A stretch of 64,000 nt of DNA, taken from Cellvibrio sp. UBA7671. Lineage in GTDB: Bacteria > Pseudomonadota > Gammaproteobacteria > Pseudomonadales > Cellvibrionaceae. The DNA is taken from assembly GCA_002483145.1 (NCBI GenBank), contig DLHJ01000016.1, positions 453,564 to 517,563 of the forward strand. The letters run 5' to 3'. A model generated the notes under the pieces. That model was given only the letters and a program-made list of their open reading frames with translations. It was not told where the DNA came from and ran no database searches. The position numbers and the translations under genes were made by a program. This document shows positions 10,822 through 19,901 of this stretch, piece by piece; positions within the stretch are counted from its first letter, which is position 1, and the number at the start of each line of letters is the position of its first letter.

Positions 10822-11529
10822 TCACTCAAACAACCGCGCATAATCCTTCGTCACCGCTTCATAACATTCACAAGCAACTGCTTCCAATCCTGCGCGATCT
10901 AAGATGCTGATTTTCCCGCGAGTGTATTGAATTAATTTTCGCTCTTGCAATACGCCGGCGGCGACAGTGATTCCGCTGCGGCGGACGCCGAGCATGTTGG
11001 CGAGAAATTCTTGGGTGAGATGAAAATAATCGGCGTGCGCACGGTCGTGTGTCATTAATAGCCAGCGAGCCAAGCGTGGTTCGATTGCGTGAAAATGTGC
11101 GCAGGCGGCGGTTTGGGCGAGTTGTGCCATCAATACATACAGGTAACGATTGAAGGTGCTGGTGAGTGCAGCATTGTTTTGTAAATCTTGCTGTAATTGT
11201 TCAGCTGTCATACGCAGCGCAGTGCCCGAGCCTTGCACCATTGCGCGCATGGGGGCGCTATTTATTCCGAGTGCGACTGTTGCGCCGAGCATACCCTCAT
11301 TACCAATCAAACCCATTTCAAGTGGTTGATGGTCACGCAGTGTGGTGACCAGAGTAATAAAGCTGGTCAACGGAAAATAAACGTAGCGAAACGGTTGGTC
11401 GGGTTCGCACAGCACTGTGCCGGAGCTTAGTTCTACCTGTTCGCAGCTGTGCAGAATTTGTTGGCGCGCCTCAGGTGATAAACTTTCAATAAGGCGATTA
11501 ACCACGGGGGCGGTAGTGAGGCTTGGCAT
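10822..11529 (-). CDS. Crp/Fnr family transcriptional regulator
   Basis: 235 residues. The N-terminal cyclic-nucleotide-binding-like beta-roll (about 20-140) includes GTVLCEPDQPFRYVYFP and GLIGNEGMLGATVAL. The C-terminal winged helix has a recognition region NMLGVRRSGITVAAGVLQ. There is no Fnr-type N-terminal Cys cluster, so an oxygen-sensing iron-sulfur centre is unlikely. The cAMP-contact residues of true Crp are not evident and the ligand is unknown. Convergent with the PEP-CTERM gene and downstream of the ChrR terminator, so probably monocistronic. Confidence 0.9.
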   Translation of the reverse strand: MPSLTTAPVVNRLIESLSPEARQQILHSCEQVELSSGTVLCEPDQPFRYVYFPLTSFITLVTTLRDHQPLEMGLIGNEGMLGATVALGINSAPMRAMVQGSGTALRMTAEQLQQDLQNNAALTSTFNRYLYVLMAQLAQTAACAHFHAIEPRLARWLLMTHDRAHADYFHLTQEFLANMLGVRRSGITVAAGVLQERKLIQYTRGKISILDRAGLEAVACECYEAVTKDYARLFE

Positions 11530-11720
11530 CGAGCGTCCTGTAACAAAAGAGGCTCGTGGTCAGTGGAATAGGGCACCACAAGTCTTGGTGTCAAAGTCTA
11601 CTGGATGGTTTTTTCCTTGTCTGTCCGCTACAGGGCATAGGGGGATAATTGTTGTTTGGCATGATCGGGAAGCGCTTTCGCTTGAGGTGCACTAAGCGTG
11701 AGCGAATCAATCTGCGGGCG

Positions 11721-11749
11721 AAAAAAATCCCCGCTGTTTTGCGGGGATT
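11721..11749 (-). terminator. Intrinsic terminator of the sigma/anti-sigma operon
   Basis: On the minus strand, a 9-bp stem AATCCCCGC/GCGGGGATT is followed by seven T, just past the stop of the anti-sigma gene. Confidence 0.85.
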
Positions 11750-11766
11750 GTGTGGGGCTGTGCGAT

Positions 11767-12438
11767 TTAATTCCACGCCATAAACGGGTTTAACACGCGG
11801 TACCAGCCAGTAAATTTCAGTGGTGCATTTAACACCGTCAAACAAATACAATCTTCATTTTGCAGTGCGGTAGGGCTGTGTTTGTGGCTTGCATCGCGCG
11901 CGATAAAATCGCCTTCATGATACACACCCAACTCGTCAGAGTATCCACCGCTCAGAATAACTGTGTACTCAAAACCTTTGTGCGTATGCTTGGGGACTTT
12001 TGCACCGGCGCTGATTTTCTGCAGTGCAACCTGGAAGCCTTTCACGTTGACCAGCGAAGTCAAATCAAACTTGCTGATTTCTTTCGTTTGGCGTTGCCAG
12101 GGTAAATCCGCTAGCGATGTGGGCAAGTAGCGCAACAGCGGGTTGGTGAAATGCTGAATCGCTCTATCGTTCGGCGTTGGTTCCATTTTCACTTTTACGG
12201 GCGCGCTGTGGTCATGCGGTTCCAGTGATGACATCAGGGTTTCAAATGCGTCATCATCGGTGCTGGCTGGCTTGATGGTTTCCAGTAGCGCGCCACCTAA
12301 ATGGTTTAAGTTTTTCACATGCTGGCGGCAGTCGTGACAAAAACACAAATGCATCGCTACCGCGAGTGATTCCGGAATACTGCAGCTTCCCGCTGCGTAA
12401 TTCATTAAGGTCATATCATCAGGATGATAGGCACTCAT
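11767..12438 (-). CDS. chrR: ChrR-family zinc anti-sigma factor with cupin domain
   Basis: 223 residues. The N-terminal anti-sigma domain has the zinc set seen in ChrR: His5, His30, Cys34 and Cys37 (HLCFCHDC). A C-terminal cupin domain has the metal-ligand pattern KHTHKGFEY (His, His, Glu) and a later His in SHKHSP. In Rhodobacter sphaeroides ChrR holds the sigma factor RpoE inactive until singlet oxygen or peroxide is sensed through the cupin domain. The ATG overlaps the sigma gene stop (ATGA), giving translational coupling. The inducing signal here is inferred from the family. Confidence 0.88.
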   Translation of the reverse strand: MSAYHPDDMTLMNYAAGSCSIPESLAVAMHLCFCHDCRQHVKNLNHLGGALLETIKPASTDDDAFETLMSSLEPHDHSAPVKVKMEPTPNDRAIQHFTNPLLRYLPTSLADLPWQRQTKEISKFDLTSLVNVKGFQVALQKISAGAKVPKHTHKGFEYTVILSGGYSDELGVYHEGDFIARDASHKHSPTALQNEDCICLTVLNAPLKFTGWYRVLNPFMAWN

Positions 12439-13013
12439 ATTTCTTTAGCCTCAAACATAACACGTAATTTTTGCAGCGAAAGACGCAAGCGCCCCTTCAC
12501 CGTACCCAAAGGAATGTTCAACTCCTCTGCCACTTCCTCGTGGGTTTTACCTTCGTAGTAGACTTTGCGCAGGGCGATCATTTGCTCTTCGGGCAATTTA
12601 TCGATGGCGGCTTTTACAAATTTTTCGGTCGATAAATTCTGGATTGAGCAGATGGTGGTGTCCTCCGTGGGAATCTGCCACAGGTCCTCAGTCTCAATCA
12701 CAATCTCAGCGCGGGTACGATTTAGTTTGCGCAAAATATCGATGCGCTGGTTGCGCGTAATCGTAAAGATCCAAGTCGATACCGACGCAAGTGACTCGGA
12801 GTATTTATCCGCGTTGCGCCACACGCTGGTCATTACTTCTTGCACCAATACTTCGGCGTGCTGGCTGAAGCCCTGGTTGATTGCGTAGGCTTTGATACGC
12901 GGCGCAAAGTGTTGGTAAATCGCGCGGAATGCCGCTTTATCGTCGTTCTCGGCTACACGTGCCAGCAGCGCCCCCCAATCGGGCGCATCGTTTGCGGCGG
13001 TAGAGTCATTCAT
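12435..13013 (-). CDS. rpoE: ECF RNA polymerase sigma factor (RpoE/ECF11-like)
   Basis: 192 residues from the ATG at 13013, which has AAGG eight bases upstream; an in-frame ATG at 13049 would add twelve residues. Region 2 (about 35-105: FAPRIKAYAINQGF, TWIFTITRNQRIDILRK) and region 4 (about 130-190: LPEEQMIALRKVYYEGKT, then HTH EEVAEELNIPLGTVKGRL) are intact. No sigma region 1 or 3 is present, so this is an ECF type. Pairing with a ChrR-type anti-sigma places it with the oxidative or singlet-oxygen-responsive RpoE group. It probably activates its own promoter at 13088-13117. Confidence 0.92.
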   Translation of the reverse strand: MNDSTAANDAPDWGALLARVAENDDKAAFRAIYQHFAPRIKAYAINQGFSQHAEVLVQEVMTSVWRNADKYSESLASVSTWIFTITRNQRIDILRKLNRTRAEIVIETEDLWQIPTEDTTICSIQNLSTEKFVKAAIDKLPEEQMIALRKVYYEGKTHEEVAEELNIPLGTVKGRLRLSLQKLRVMFEAKEI

Positions 13014-13087
13014 TGACACGGCCTTTTTAGTCGTCATGTGAAGTCTCATTATCGCTTACCAGTAGTTTTTAGATAGCCCATACGCCA

Positions 13088-13117
13088 CTGATACGCAGGG
13101 TTATTTAGTGCAGATCA
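13088..13117 (-). promoter_or_regulatory. Putative ECF-dependent promoter of the sigma/chrR operon
   Basis: Minus strand reads TGATCT (13117-13112), an 18-base spacer, then TATCAG (13093-13088). TGATCC-like -35 boxes are known for Rhodobacter RpoE. Transcription would start near 13080, about 70 bases before the ATG. Confidence 0.5.
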
Positions 13118-13196
13118 TTCCAGCCAATGTATTCCCTCTATTTTGCCAAGCAGTGCTGATTTTCATTGCCTGGTGCATTTTTTTTGCTCCGTTTTT

Positions 13197-13226
13197 TGAT
13201 CCCTGAAAAAAGTCGCGGCGTAATCC
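13197..13226 (+). promoter_or_regulatory. Putative ECF-dependent promoter of the DUF4397 lipoprotein gene
   Basis: TGATCC (13197-13202), an 18-base spacer, then TAATCC (13221-13226). Spacing and both boxes match the candidate promoter of the divergent sigma operon. The predicted start near 13233 leaves an 80-base leader before the ATG at 13315. Confidence 0.5.
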
Positions 13227-13314
13227 ACCCTGCTAATACCGACCCGACACGACGGGTTTTACCTTTTATCTAACATTAATGACATGTTGATTCGGTCAAC
13301 AAGAGGGTAAGGAA

Positions 13315-16128
13315 ATGAAGCTAATCAGAGGTATTTTTCTCGCATTGCTAAGTCTCGTGCTAGTCGCTTGCGGCAGCGATGACGATAAAGAGAAAGTGAG
13401 TGTATCCATCAGCCCCATGACGGCAACGATCAAAGCCGGGACTACCCAAACATTTACGGCCAGTATTACCGGCAGTAAAAACACCGCCGTTACCTGGAAA
13501 GTTGATGAGGCCAATGGCGGCACTGTAACGGCGGCCGGCTTGTACACAGCACCGCTCACCGCCGGTACTTATCACGTAACGGCGACTAGTTCAGCCGATA
13601 CCAAAAAGAGCGCGACAGCAACGGTCACAGTAACGCCGCTCGATAAAACCATGGTGCGTGTTTTCCATGCGTCACCCGATGCTCCCAAGGTGAATCTTTG
13701 GGTGAATGATGCAGTGGTCGCTTCAGGTTTGGATTATCAAAAATCGACTGGTTACCTCACTTTGGACGAAGGCACCTACAAAGTAGCAGTGGAGGGTGTT
13801 ATCCCTGGCGGCAATGCAACAGTGATCGGCCCAGTCAATCTGCCTCTGGCTGGCAAAACTGACTACGACGTTATCGCCGTGAACAGCGTCGCTAGCATTG
13901 AGCCGCTGGTTATCAGCGATACCGGCAGCTTGAGCGATAACACCAAAGTGCGTGTGCGTGTAGCGCATCTGGCAGCTGCTGCACCTGCGGTGAAAGTATT
14001 TGTAACGGCGCCCGGGGCAGATCTCGCAGCGTCAACTGCATTGGGCAGCTTTGCGTTTAAAGAGACTTTGGGCGCGGTAGAAGTTGCTGCGGGCGATTAC
14101 CAAATCCGCGTAACCCTTGCCGATAACACTGTGGTATTTGATTCCGGTACCGTGAATCTCGCCGCTGGTAAAGACTTGTTGGTGGGTGCTGTGCCGAATG
14201 TCGGTACAGGGTCATCGCCTATCAGCCTCGCTGTGTTGGACGGTAATGCGGTCGCCATTATTAGCGATAAAAATGCCGGTGCAGATTTGCGTGTAGTGCA
14301 CAACTCGGCCGATGCTCCTGCGGTAGATGTGACTGCTAACAATGGTGCAACGCCTGCGATTGCCAATCTCGCGTTCCCTGATGCGACTGGCTACCTGAAT
14401 CTGCCCGGGGCGACCTATAACTTCAAAGTCACCCCTAATGCGGCGACTATGCCGGTAGTGATCAATGCCGATGTGCCGCTGATGAATGGCGCTGCTTACA
14501 CCCTGATTGCTTTGGGCTCCTTGTCCACTATCGAACCGCTACTGTTGACCGACGACAACCGCTCAGTCGCCACCGAAGCAAAAGTGCGTTTGGTGCACGG
14601 CTCGACCCTTGCCGGTAATGTAGATATTTATGTAACCGCACCCGGTGCTGGCATTGCAACGGCGACCCCTGCGTTTAGCAACATCCCATTCAAAGCCAGC
14701 ACTGGTTATGTGAGCCTTGCTGCGGGCGATTACGATGTGATTATCGCCCCGACCGGCACCAAAACCGAGGCGATTAAAGTCGGCGTTGCGCTGGAGGCTG
14801 GTGGTGTTTACACCGCAATTGCGCGCGATGGTGCTGGCTTGACCGCTGCGCTGGGCGTGATCGGTTTGGACGGCTTGGCCCCCAACAAAACCCATGTGCG
14901 TGTATTCCATGCATCTGCCGATGCCCCCAAAGTGAATTTGTGGGTGGATGGTGCGGTGGCTGCGTCAGGTCTGGATTACCAAAAATCGACCGGTTATCTG
15001 GAACTGGATGCTGATACTTACAATGTTGCAGTTGAAGGTGTTATTCCTGGCGGCAATGCGGTGGTAATCGGCCCGGTTGATTTGGAGTTGGAGCGCAATA
15101 CTCGCTACGACGTCATTGCGGTCAATTCAGTTGCCAATATCGAACCCTTGATCCTGAGCGACATGGGCAAGCTCGCTAATGCCAACAACGTGCGCGTGCG
15201 TGTTGCACACTTGGCTGCCGCTGCGCCAGAGGTGAAAGTGCATGTGACAGCGCCTGGCGATGCCATCTCAGACGCAACTTCTGTCGGTAGTTTCTCATTC
15301 AAAGAAACACTCGGCCCATTGGAAGTACCTGCGGGAACCTATCGCATTCGCGTCACCCTGCTCAACAACACAGTCGTGTTTGATTCAGGCTCAGTTGCCC
15401 TCACCAGCGGTAAAGACTTGCTGATCGGTGCGGTGCCCAATGTCGGTACAGGTTCATCACCTATTCAACTGGTGGTGTTGGATGGTGCCAATGTGGCGGT
15501 GCTGAGCGATGCAGCAGCAGGTGCGAATTTGCGTGTAGTGCATGCGTCGGCCAATGCACCGGCGGTTGATGTGTTGGCAAACAATGGCGTGACTCCGGCA
15601 ATCAGCAATCTTGCCTTCCCGGCGTTCACTAATTACCTGAATCTGCCTGCGGCGACCTATAATTTCAAAGTGGTACCAACCGGTGTAACAACGCCAGTGG
15701 TAATCAATGCCGACGTGCCTCTCGCTAATGGTATGGAGTACAGCTTGCTGGCTGTGGGTGCTCTCGCGAATATCGAGCCGCTGCTGCTGACCGATAACAA
15801 TCGCAAAGTGGCAACTGAAGCGAAAGTGCGCCTGGTGCATGCGTCAACACTCGCGGGCAACGTGGACATCTATGTGGTTGCTGCAGGTTCTTCCATCGCC
15901 AACGCCATGCCTGCGTTTGCCAATGTTCCGTTTAAAGCAGATACCGGGTATGTTTCATTGGCTGCCGGTAGCTACGATGTGATCATTGCGCCCACCGGCA
16001 CCAAAACCGAGGCGATCAAAGCCACGCTCACCTTTGCCAACGCGATGGTGTATACCGCAGTCGCGCGCGACGGTGCAGGCTTGAGCAGCCCATTAGGTGT
16101 GATTGGCTTGGACGCACTTGCCCCCTGA
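13315..16128 (+). CDS. Large lipoprotein with DUF4397 repeats
   Basis: 937 residues. Signal peptide with lipobox LVAC and lipidated Cys19; the next residue is Gly, compatible with outer-membrane sorting. An Ig-like domain (about 28-105; VSVSISPMTATIKAGTTQTF) is followed by eight DUF4397-type beta units. The pattern RVFHASPDAPKVN, VRVAHLAAAAPAVKV, LRVVHNSADAPAVDV, VRLVHGSTLAGNVDIYV occurs once in each half. The two halves are offset by exactly 1242 bases (414 residues). DUF4397 has no assigned biochemical role; a surface structural or adhesive function is inference. Divergent from the ECF sigma operon and sharing its promoter motif. Confidence 0.9.
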   Translation: MKLIRGIFLALLSLVLVACGSDDDKEKVSVSISPMTATIKAGTTQTFTASITGSKNTAVTWKVDEANGGTVTAAGLYTAPLTAGTYHVTATSSADTKKSATATVTVTPLDKTMVRVFHASPDAPKVNLWVNDAVVASGLDYQKSTGYLTLDEGTYKVAVEGVIPGGNATVIGPVNLPLAGKTDYDVIAVNSVASIEPLVISDTGSLSDNTKVRVRVAHLAAAAPAVKVFVTAPGADLAASTALGSFAFKETLGAVEVAAGDYQIRVTLADNTVVFDSGTVNLAAGKDLLVGAVPNVGTGSSPISLAVLDGNAVAIISDKNAGADLRVVHNSADAPAVDVTANNGATPAIANLAFPDATGYLNLPGATYNFKVTPNAATMPVVINADVPLMNGAAYTLIALGSLSTIEPLLLTDDNRSVATEAKVRLVHGSTLAGNVDIYVTAPGAGIATATPAFSNIPFKASTGYVSLAAGDYDVIIAPTGTKTEAIKVGVALEAGGVYTAIARDGAGLTAALGVIGLDGLAPNKTHVRVFHASADAPKVNLWVDGAVAASGLDYQKSTGYLELDADTYNVAVEGVIPGGNAVVIGPVDLELERNTRYDVIAVNSVANIEPLILSDMGKLANANNVRVRVAHLAAAAPEVKVHVTAPGDAISDATSVGSFSFKETLGPLEVPAGTYRIRVTLLNNTVVFDSGSVALTSGKDLLIGAVPNVGTGSSPIQLVVLDGANVAVLSDAAAGANLRVVHASANAPAVDVLANNGVTPAISNLAFPAFTNYLNLPAATYNFKVVPTGVTTPVVINADVPLANGMEYSLLAVGALANIEPLLLTDNNRKVATEAKVRLVHASTLAGNVDIYVVAAGSSIANAMPAFANVPFKADTGYVSLAAGSYDVIIAPTGTKTEAIKATLTFANAMVYTAVARDGAGLSSPLGVIGLDALAP
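13654..16125 (+). repeat. Two in-frame 1242-base repeats within the lipoprotein gene
   Basis: Copy 1 (13654-14895) starts at the codons for VRVFHASPDAPKVNLWV and copy 2 (14896-16125) at VRVFHASADAPKVNLWV. Both end in GVIGLDGLAP or GVIGLDALAP. Copies are collinear over their whole length with scattered synonymous and some amino-acid changes, so the duplication is not recent. Confidence 0.9.
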
Positions 16129-16154
16129 TTATTAACCATTCACTGATGCTTATG

Positions 16155-16187
16155 AAAAATACCCGGATTCGTCCGGGTATTTTTTTG
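16155..16187 (+). terminator. Intrinsic terminator after the DUF4397 gene
   Basis: Stem ATACCCGGA/TCCGGGTAT with loop TTCG, flanked by A and T runs. Confidence 0.92.
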
Positions 16188-16331
16188 CCTGAAATTTATG
16201 GCGGTATCTGCAAAAGTTTCCCGTCTGCACTTGTCAGGATTGGATTCGTGTATTAGTGTAGTAATACACATTGATTTGTGTGATGTCCCCTTAATCCATC
16301 ACCTAATAAACAGCCAACCAAGGAGTGAGCC

Positions 16332-17213
16332 ATGAAATCCTGTTTTAGATTAATTACCGGTTTGTTAGTGTTTGTCAGCATTTCTGCCAGCGCAGAAACC
16401 AGTCTTTACGAAATCACCAAAGGCGCTCAAAAAATTTATCTCGGCGGCACTATTCACGTGTTGCGCAATAGCGATTATCCGCTTCCGCCCGAATTTGAGC
16501 AGGCTTACGAAAATGCAAAAATTCTGGTGCTCGAAACCGATATGAAAAAAGCCAGCTCGCCTGAATTTGGTCAGCAAATGGCACAGGCATTTATGTACAG
16601 CGACGGAAAAAATTTATCCCAGGATTTGCAGCCGAAACTCTGGAAAGAGTTGCAGGCCTTTGCCGATGAACGTCAATTCCCGCTCGGGCAAATGAGCATG
16701 TTTAAAGCGATGTTTGTGAGCCTTAGTTTGTCGATAGCAGAAATGCAGCGCCAGGGATTTGGTGTGGGGCAGGGCGTGGACGCCTATTTTTATCAGAAGG
16801 CAATTGTCAGTGGAAAAACCGTACAGGAATTGGAAACAACTGGTGAAGTGTTAACGCACTTAACAATGCTCGCCGATGTAGATGCCAATCTCATCATTAA
16901 AGCCACGCTGCGCGATTTGCACAGAATGGATGGCATGTTGGAAAAATCCGTCGGCTATTGGCGTGCAGGTGAATTGGAAAAGTTAGATAAAGAAATGGCG
17001 GCGGATATGCGCAAAGAAACGCCGGAAATTTACCAACAATTATTGGTTGTGCGCAATCAAGCATGGCTACCCAAAATTGAGCAGATGTTTGCATCGCCCG
17101 AGGTAGAATTGGTGTTAGTGGGCAGTTTGCACCTCAGCAGCAAGGACGGTTTACTCGCGCAGCTAAAAAAGCGCGGCTATCAGGTAAAACCTTATCTCAT
17201 CACACAACCCTAA
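16332..17213 (+). CDS. TraB/GumN family protein, secreted
   Basis: 293 residues with a signal peptide cleaved near Ala21 (SISASA). The TraB/GumN (Tiki-like) fold is marked by two GX2H motifs, GGTIHVL (about 38-44) and VGSLHLSS (near 260), and a conserved LVLETD. In Tiki proteins these residues coordinate metal for proteolysis; bacterial members are mostly uncharacterised. The ATG follows AAGGAGTGAGCC. A 19-base gap precedes an ABC transporter operon, so cotranscription is possible. Confidence 0.85.
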   Translation: MKSCFRLITGLLVFVSISASAETSLYEITKGAQKIYLGGTIHVLRNSDYPLPPEFEQAYENAKILVLETDMKKASSPEFGQQMAQAFMYSDGKNLSQDLQPKLWKELQAFADERQFPLGQMSMFKAMFVSLSLSIAEMQRQGFGVGQGVDAYFYQKAIVSGKTVQELETTGEVLTHLTMLADVDANLIIKATLRDLHRMDGMLEKSVGYWRAGELEKLDKEMAADMRKETPEIYQQLLVVRNQAWLPKIEQMFASPEVELVLVGSLHLSSKDGLLAQLKKRGYQVKPYLITQP

Positions 17214-17232
17214 TTGGATAAAAGGAGCTTTT

Positions 17233-18108
17233 ATGTCTGCCTGTGTATCGCTAAAAAATCTGCAACGCCAATTTTCACGCGTCACTGTTCTTCAAGGAAT
17301 CAATGCCGAGGTGTTGCCAGGGCAGGTGATTGCACTGTTGGGCAAAAATGGCGCAGGTAAAACCACCTTGCTGGAAACTATTTTGGGTTTTGGTTTTCCC
17401 TCTGCAGGCGAGGCCAGACTTTGGCAGCTTGATGCAACGCAAATCGCCAATGAGACTAAACAGCGCATTGGTTTTGTTCCGCAGCAGGATGAGTTGTTAC
17501 CAAGCTTAACCGGCGGTGATCACTTGAAATTATTTAAAAGTTTTCGCCCGCGCTGGAATCAATCACTGGTAGATAAATTAGTTGCTGAATGGTTAATTCC
17601 AATGACTATTCCGACCGGAAAAATGTCGGTTGGCCAGCGCCAAAAATTATCTATTTTATTGGCGCTTGCTCATGAGCCGGAATTGTTAATTCTGGATGAG
17701 CCAGTAGCCAGTCTCGATCCTATCGCTCGCCGCCAATTTTTACAGCAGCTAGTAGATATTGCCGCCGATGAAAACCGCGCAGTGATTTTTTCTACCCATA
17801 TTGTCAGCGATGTAGAGCGTGTCGCCAATCAAGTATGGATGTTGCGTGAAGGTGCCTTCGCCTATCAGGGCGGGCTGGATGAACTAAAAGAATCGGTTGC
17901 GCGCGTTACTTTACTTGCCGCTGAAAAATTTCCGGAAAAACTGGATTTTCCCGATTTAATCAATCAAAAAATACAAGCCAATAGTGCACAGCTTACTTTC
18001 ATTAATTGGTCTGCCGCGCGTGAACAACAGCTTACTAATCAGTTTGCGGCGCAAATTGATGTGCAGTATTTGAGTTTGGAGGATATTTTCCTGGAGATGA
18101 ATCCATGA
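17233..18108 (+). CDS. ABC transporter ATP-binding protein
   Basis: 291 residues. Walker A GKNGAGKTT (37-45), signature MSVGQRQ (about 131-137) and Walker B LLILDEP (about 152-158), followed by the H-loop STHIVSDVE. The C-terminal 70 residues are an extension common in YtrB/CcmA-like exporters. AAGGAGCTTTT precedes the ATG. The stop overlaps the permease start (ATGA). With the permease and YtrA-type regulator it forms an exporter of unknown substrate; Bacillus ytr operons of this design respond to cell-wall antibiotics. Confidence 0.93.
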   Translation: MSACVSLKNLQRQFSRVTVLQGINAEVLPGQVIALLGKNGAGKTTLLETILGFGFPSAGEARLWQLDATQIANETKQRIGFVPQQDELLPSLTGGDHLKLFKSFRPRWNQSLVDKLVAEWLIPMTIPTGKMSVGQRQKLSILLALAHEPELLILDEPVASLDPIARRQFLQQLVDIAADENRAVIFSTHIVSDVERVANQVWMLREGAFAYQGGLDELKESVARVTLLAAEKFPEKLDFPDLINQKIQANSAQLTFINWSAAREQQLTNQFAAQIDVQYLSLEDIFLEMNP

Positions 18109-19478
18109 ATGCTCAGGGAATATTGAATCAATATTGGCACTTGATACTGGTCATGCTATTGCCCGCCCGCTATGTAAAATGGCTTGGTGTATTTACTCTG
18201 GCCGTGTTAATTCCTGGCGCAATATTGAATTTTTTTGGCTACTCCATTGTGCTCCATCTTGGCTCGGCATTTAGTCTTTTGCTGATTATGATGGTGGGGA
18301 TGCTAGTGCCGGGACAAATGTTGGCATTAAGAAGCAGTAAGCAGTTCCAGTACATGGCGGATCTGCGTTATCCATTATTTTTTATTGCTTTGGGTTTTTG
18401 GTCGTTAGAGTCATTTTGGTTATCTATTACCCTTACGCTATTAAATCCAAAAGAATTTAGTTTTTATTCAATATTTGCTTTGACAACTATGGCTTTGACA
18501 TGTGCAGCAGTTTTGTTCGCGGTTGTCGGGTCGTATATACAAACTGCGCAAGGTTTTGTCCCGCTGTTTGTGTGGATTCTATTTTTATCTGCAAAAAACA
18601 CCGATTTATTGTCCGTAGCGAACATAGGGATTTATTGGCTAGTTACTGCACTGCTATGGCTGGGAATGTTTGTTTGGTGGGTTCGCTGGCAGCCACAAAA
18701 ATATCTGATTAATTTTATGACCTTACCCGCTGCGGAAATGCAGCGGCAGCAGGCGAATAACGTCCAGGCGATAACTAACGTATTTTCTGCCGTCCCGAAA
18801 ACGCTTGCGGGTTCATTGTTGGCTGGTGTATCGGACGGCATTCAAGCCTGGTGTAAGCGGGAGTTGGGTCAGCTAGTGTTTTTTCTGTTGCTGCTAATGT
18901 TTATGCTGTACTGGGCAAGGCAAATACCCGCCAATGCAGCGAGTATGATGGTCTCCATTTATGTGTTTATTTATATTTGTATTCGCGGTGGGATTATCTT
19001 TCAAAGCTTTTTTAGAAATTTGTATCGCTTGTGGATTAACAGCAGTTATTCCAGGTTGGAAATACTGACTTATATCGAAAGACGATATTTTTTTATGTTG
19101 GTCTCCTCAATAGTGCCTGTTGCGCTTGTTTTTGTGCTGATAAATCACTATCTATTGAATGATTTGCTGGGTTTAATTAAGGGGGCGTACGTTTTATTCA
19201 TCGGCTTTTTGTTCAGCAGTCTAGCGTTCTATGTGGGGTTGCTTGTTTATATAAAAAGCGCTGCCAGCTTTGTTCTGCTTAATTGGATTATCCCTATTGT
19301 GAATCTCGGCCTCATCGGCATCATGGTCTATTTGAATATTCTTTGGGGGCCGAATCCTGCCCATGAGCATGCCAGTTATTTATGGTTTTCGGGTGCATTG
19401 TTAATGTTGACTTTACTGGGGCGCGTTTGGGTTAAGTCGATCTGGAAAAGTGTTAATTTTTACGGGGTGAAAAATTAA
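18105..19478 (+). CDS. ABC transporter membrane protein
   Basis: 457 residues, very hydrophobic with roughly ten to twelve predicted membrane segments and few charged loops. No sequence motif identifies a subfamily; role is inferred from its position between the ATPase and the regulator, overlapping both by 4 and 1 bases. Base composition is slightly AT-richer than its neighbours. It probably forms the translocation path of the 17233-18108 ATPase. Confidence 0.8.
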   Translation: MNAQGILNQYWHLILVMLLPARYVKWLGVFTLAVLIPGAILNFFGYSIVLHLGSAFSLLLIMMVGMLVPGQMLALRSSKQFQYMADLRYPLFFIALGFWSLESFWLSITLTLLNPKEFSFYSIFALTTMALTCAAVLFAVVGSYIQTAQGFVPLFVWILFLSAKNTDLLSVANIGIYWLVTALLWLGMFVWWVRWQPQKYLINFMTLPAAEMQRQQANNVQAITNVFSAVPKTLAGSLLAGVSDGIQAWCKRELGQLVFFLLLLMFMLYWARQIPANAASMMVSIYVFIYICIRGGIIFQSFFRNLYRLWINSSYSRLEILTYIERRYFFMLVSSIVPVALVFVLINHYLLNDLLGLIKGAYVLFIGFLFSSLAFYVGLLVYIKSAASFVLLNWIIPIVNLGLIGIMVYLNILWGPNPAHEHASYLWFSGALLMLTLLGRVWVKSIWKSVNFYGVKN

Positions 19479-19852
19479 TGTTTACCCTTAACCCCCAATC
19501 CGGCATTCCCATCTACCGCCAACTCGCCGAGCAAATTAGGCGCATGGTTGCCGGTGGTCAGTTAAAAGCAGGTGATGAACTGCCCTCGGTGCGTGAACTG
19601 GCGTTTGAGCATGCGGTAAACCCCATGACAATTTCCAAAGCCTATAGTTTGTTGGAGGTTGAAGGTTTGCTCATGCGGCAGCGCGGTAAACCGATGCAAA
19701 TTGCTCCGCAGGATAAACAAAAAAATTCTGAACAGGAACGTTTACATCACTTGCATCCGCAGTTAGAGCAACTGGTGCTCGCGGCACGGCAGTTGGAAAT
19801 TCCCGATAAAGTATTACTGGCTAGCCTGCGCGAATTGCTCGCGGATAAGTAG
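19478..19852 (+). CDS. GntR family regulator, YtrA subfamily
   Basis: 124 residues, the short GntR form. The N-terminal winged helix (about 10-75) has IYRQLAEQIRRMVAGGQL and the recognition segment LPSVRELAFEHAVNPMTIS. A small C-terminal dimerisation tail replaces a ligand-binding domain, the hallmark of YtrA regulators. Such proteins repress the ABC operon in which they sit. Its ATG shares the final A of the permease stop. The operator was not identified. Confidence 0.9.
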   Translation: MFTLNPQSGIPIYRQLAEQIRRMVAGGQLKAGDELPSVRELAFEHAVNPMTISKAYSLLEVEGLLMRQRGKPMQIAPQDKQKNSEQERLHHLHPQLEQLVLAARQLEIPDKVLLASLRELLADK

Positions 19853-19901
19853 TTGCTCGGTGATCAATAAATTCACATTTGTACAAATAAGGAATGAACG
19901 A

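Noticed and set aside
11417-11695. Plus-strand frame opposite the Crp/Fnr gene
   Set aside because: Mostly antisense to the regulator's N-terminus and without a convincing ribosome site.
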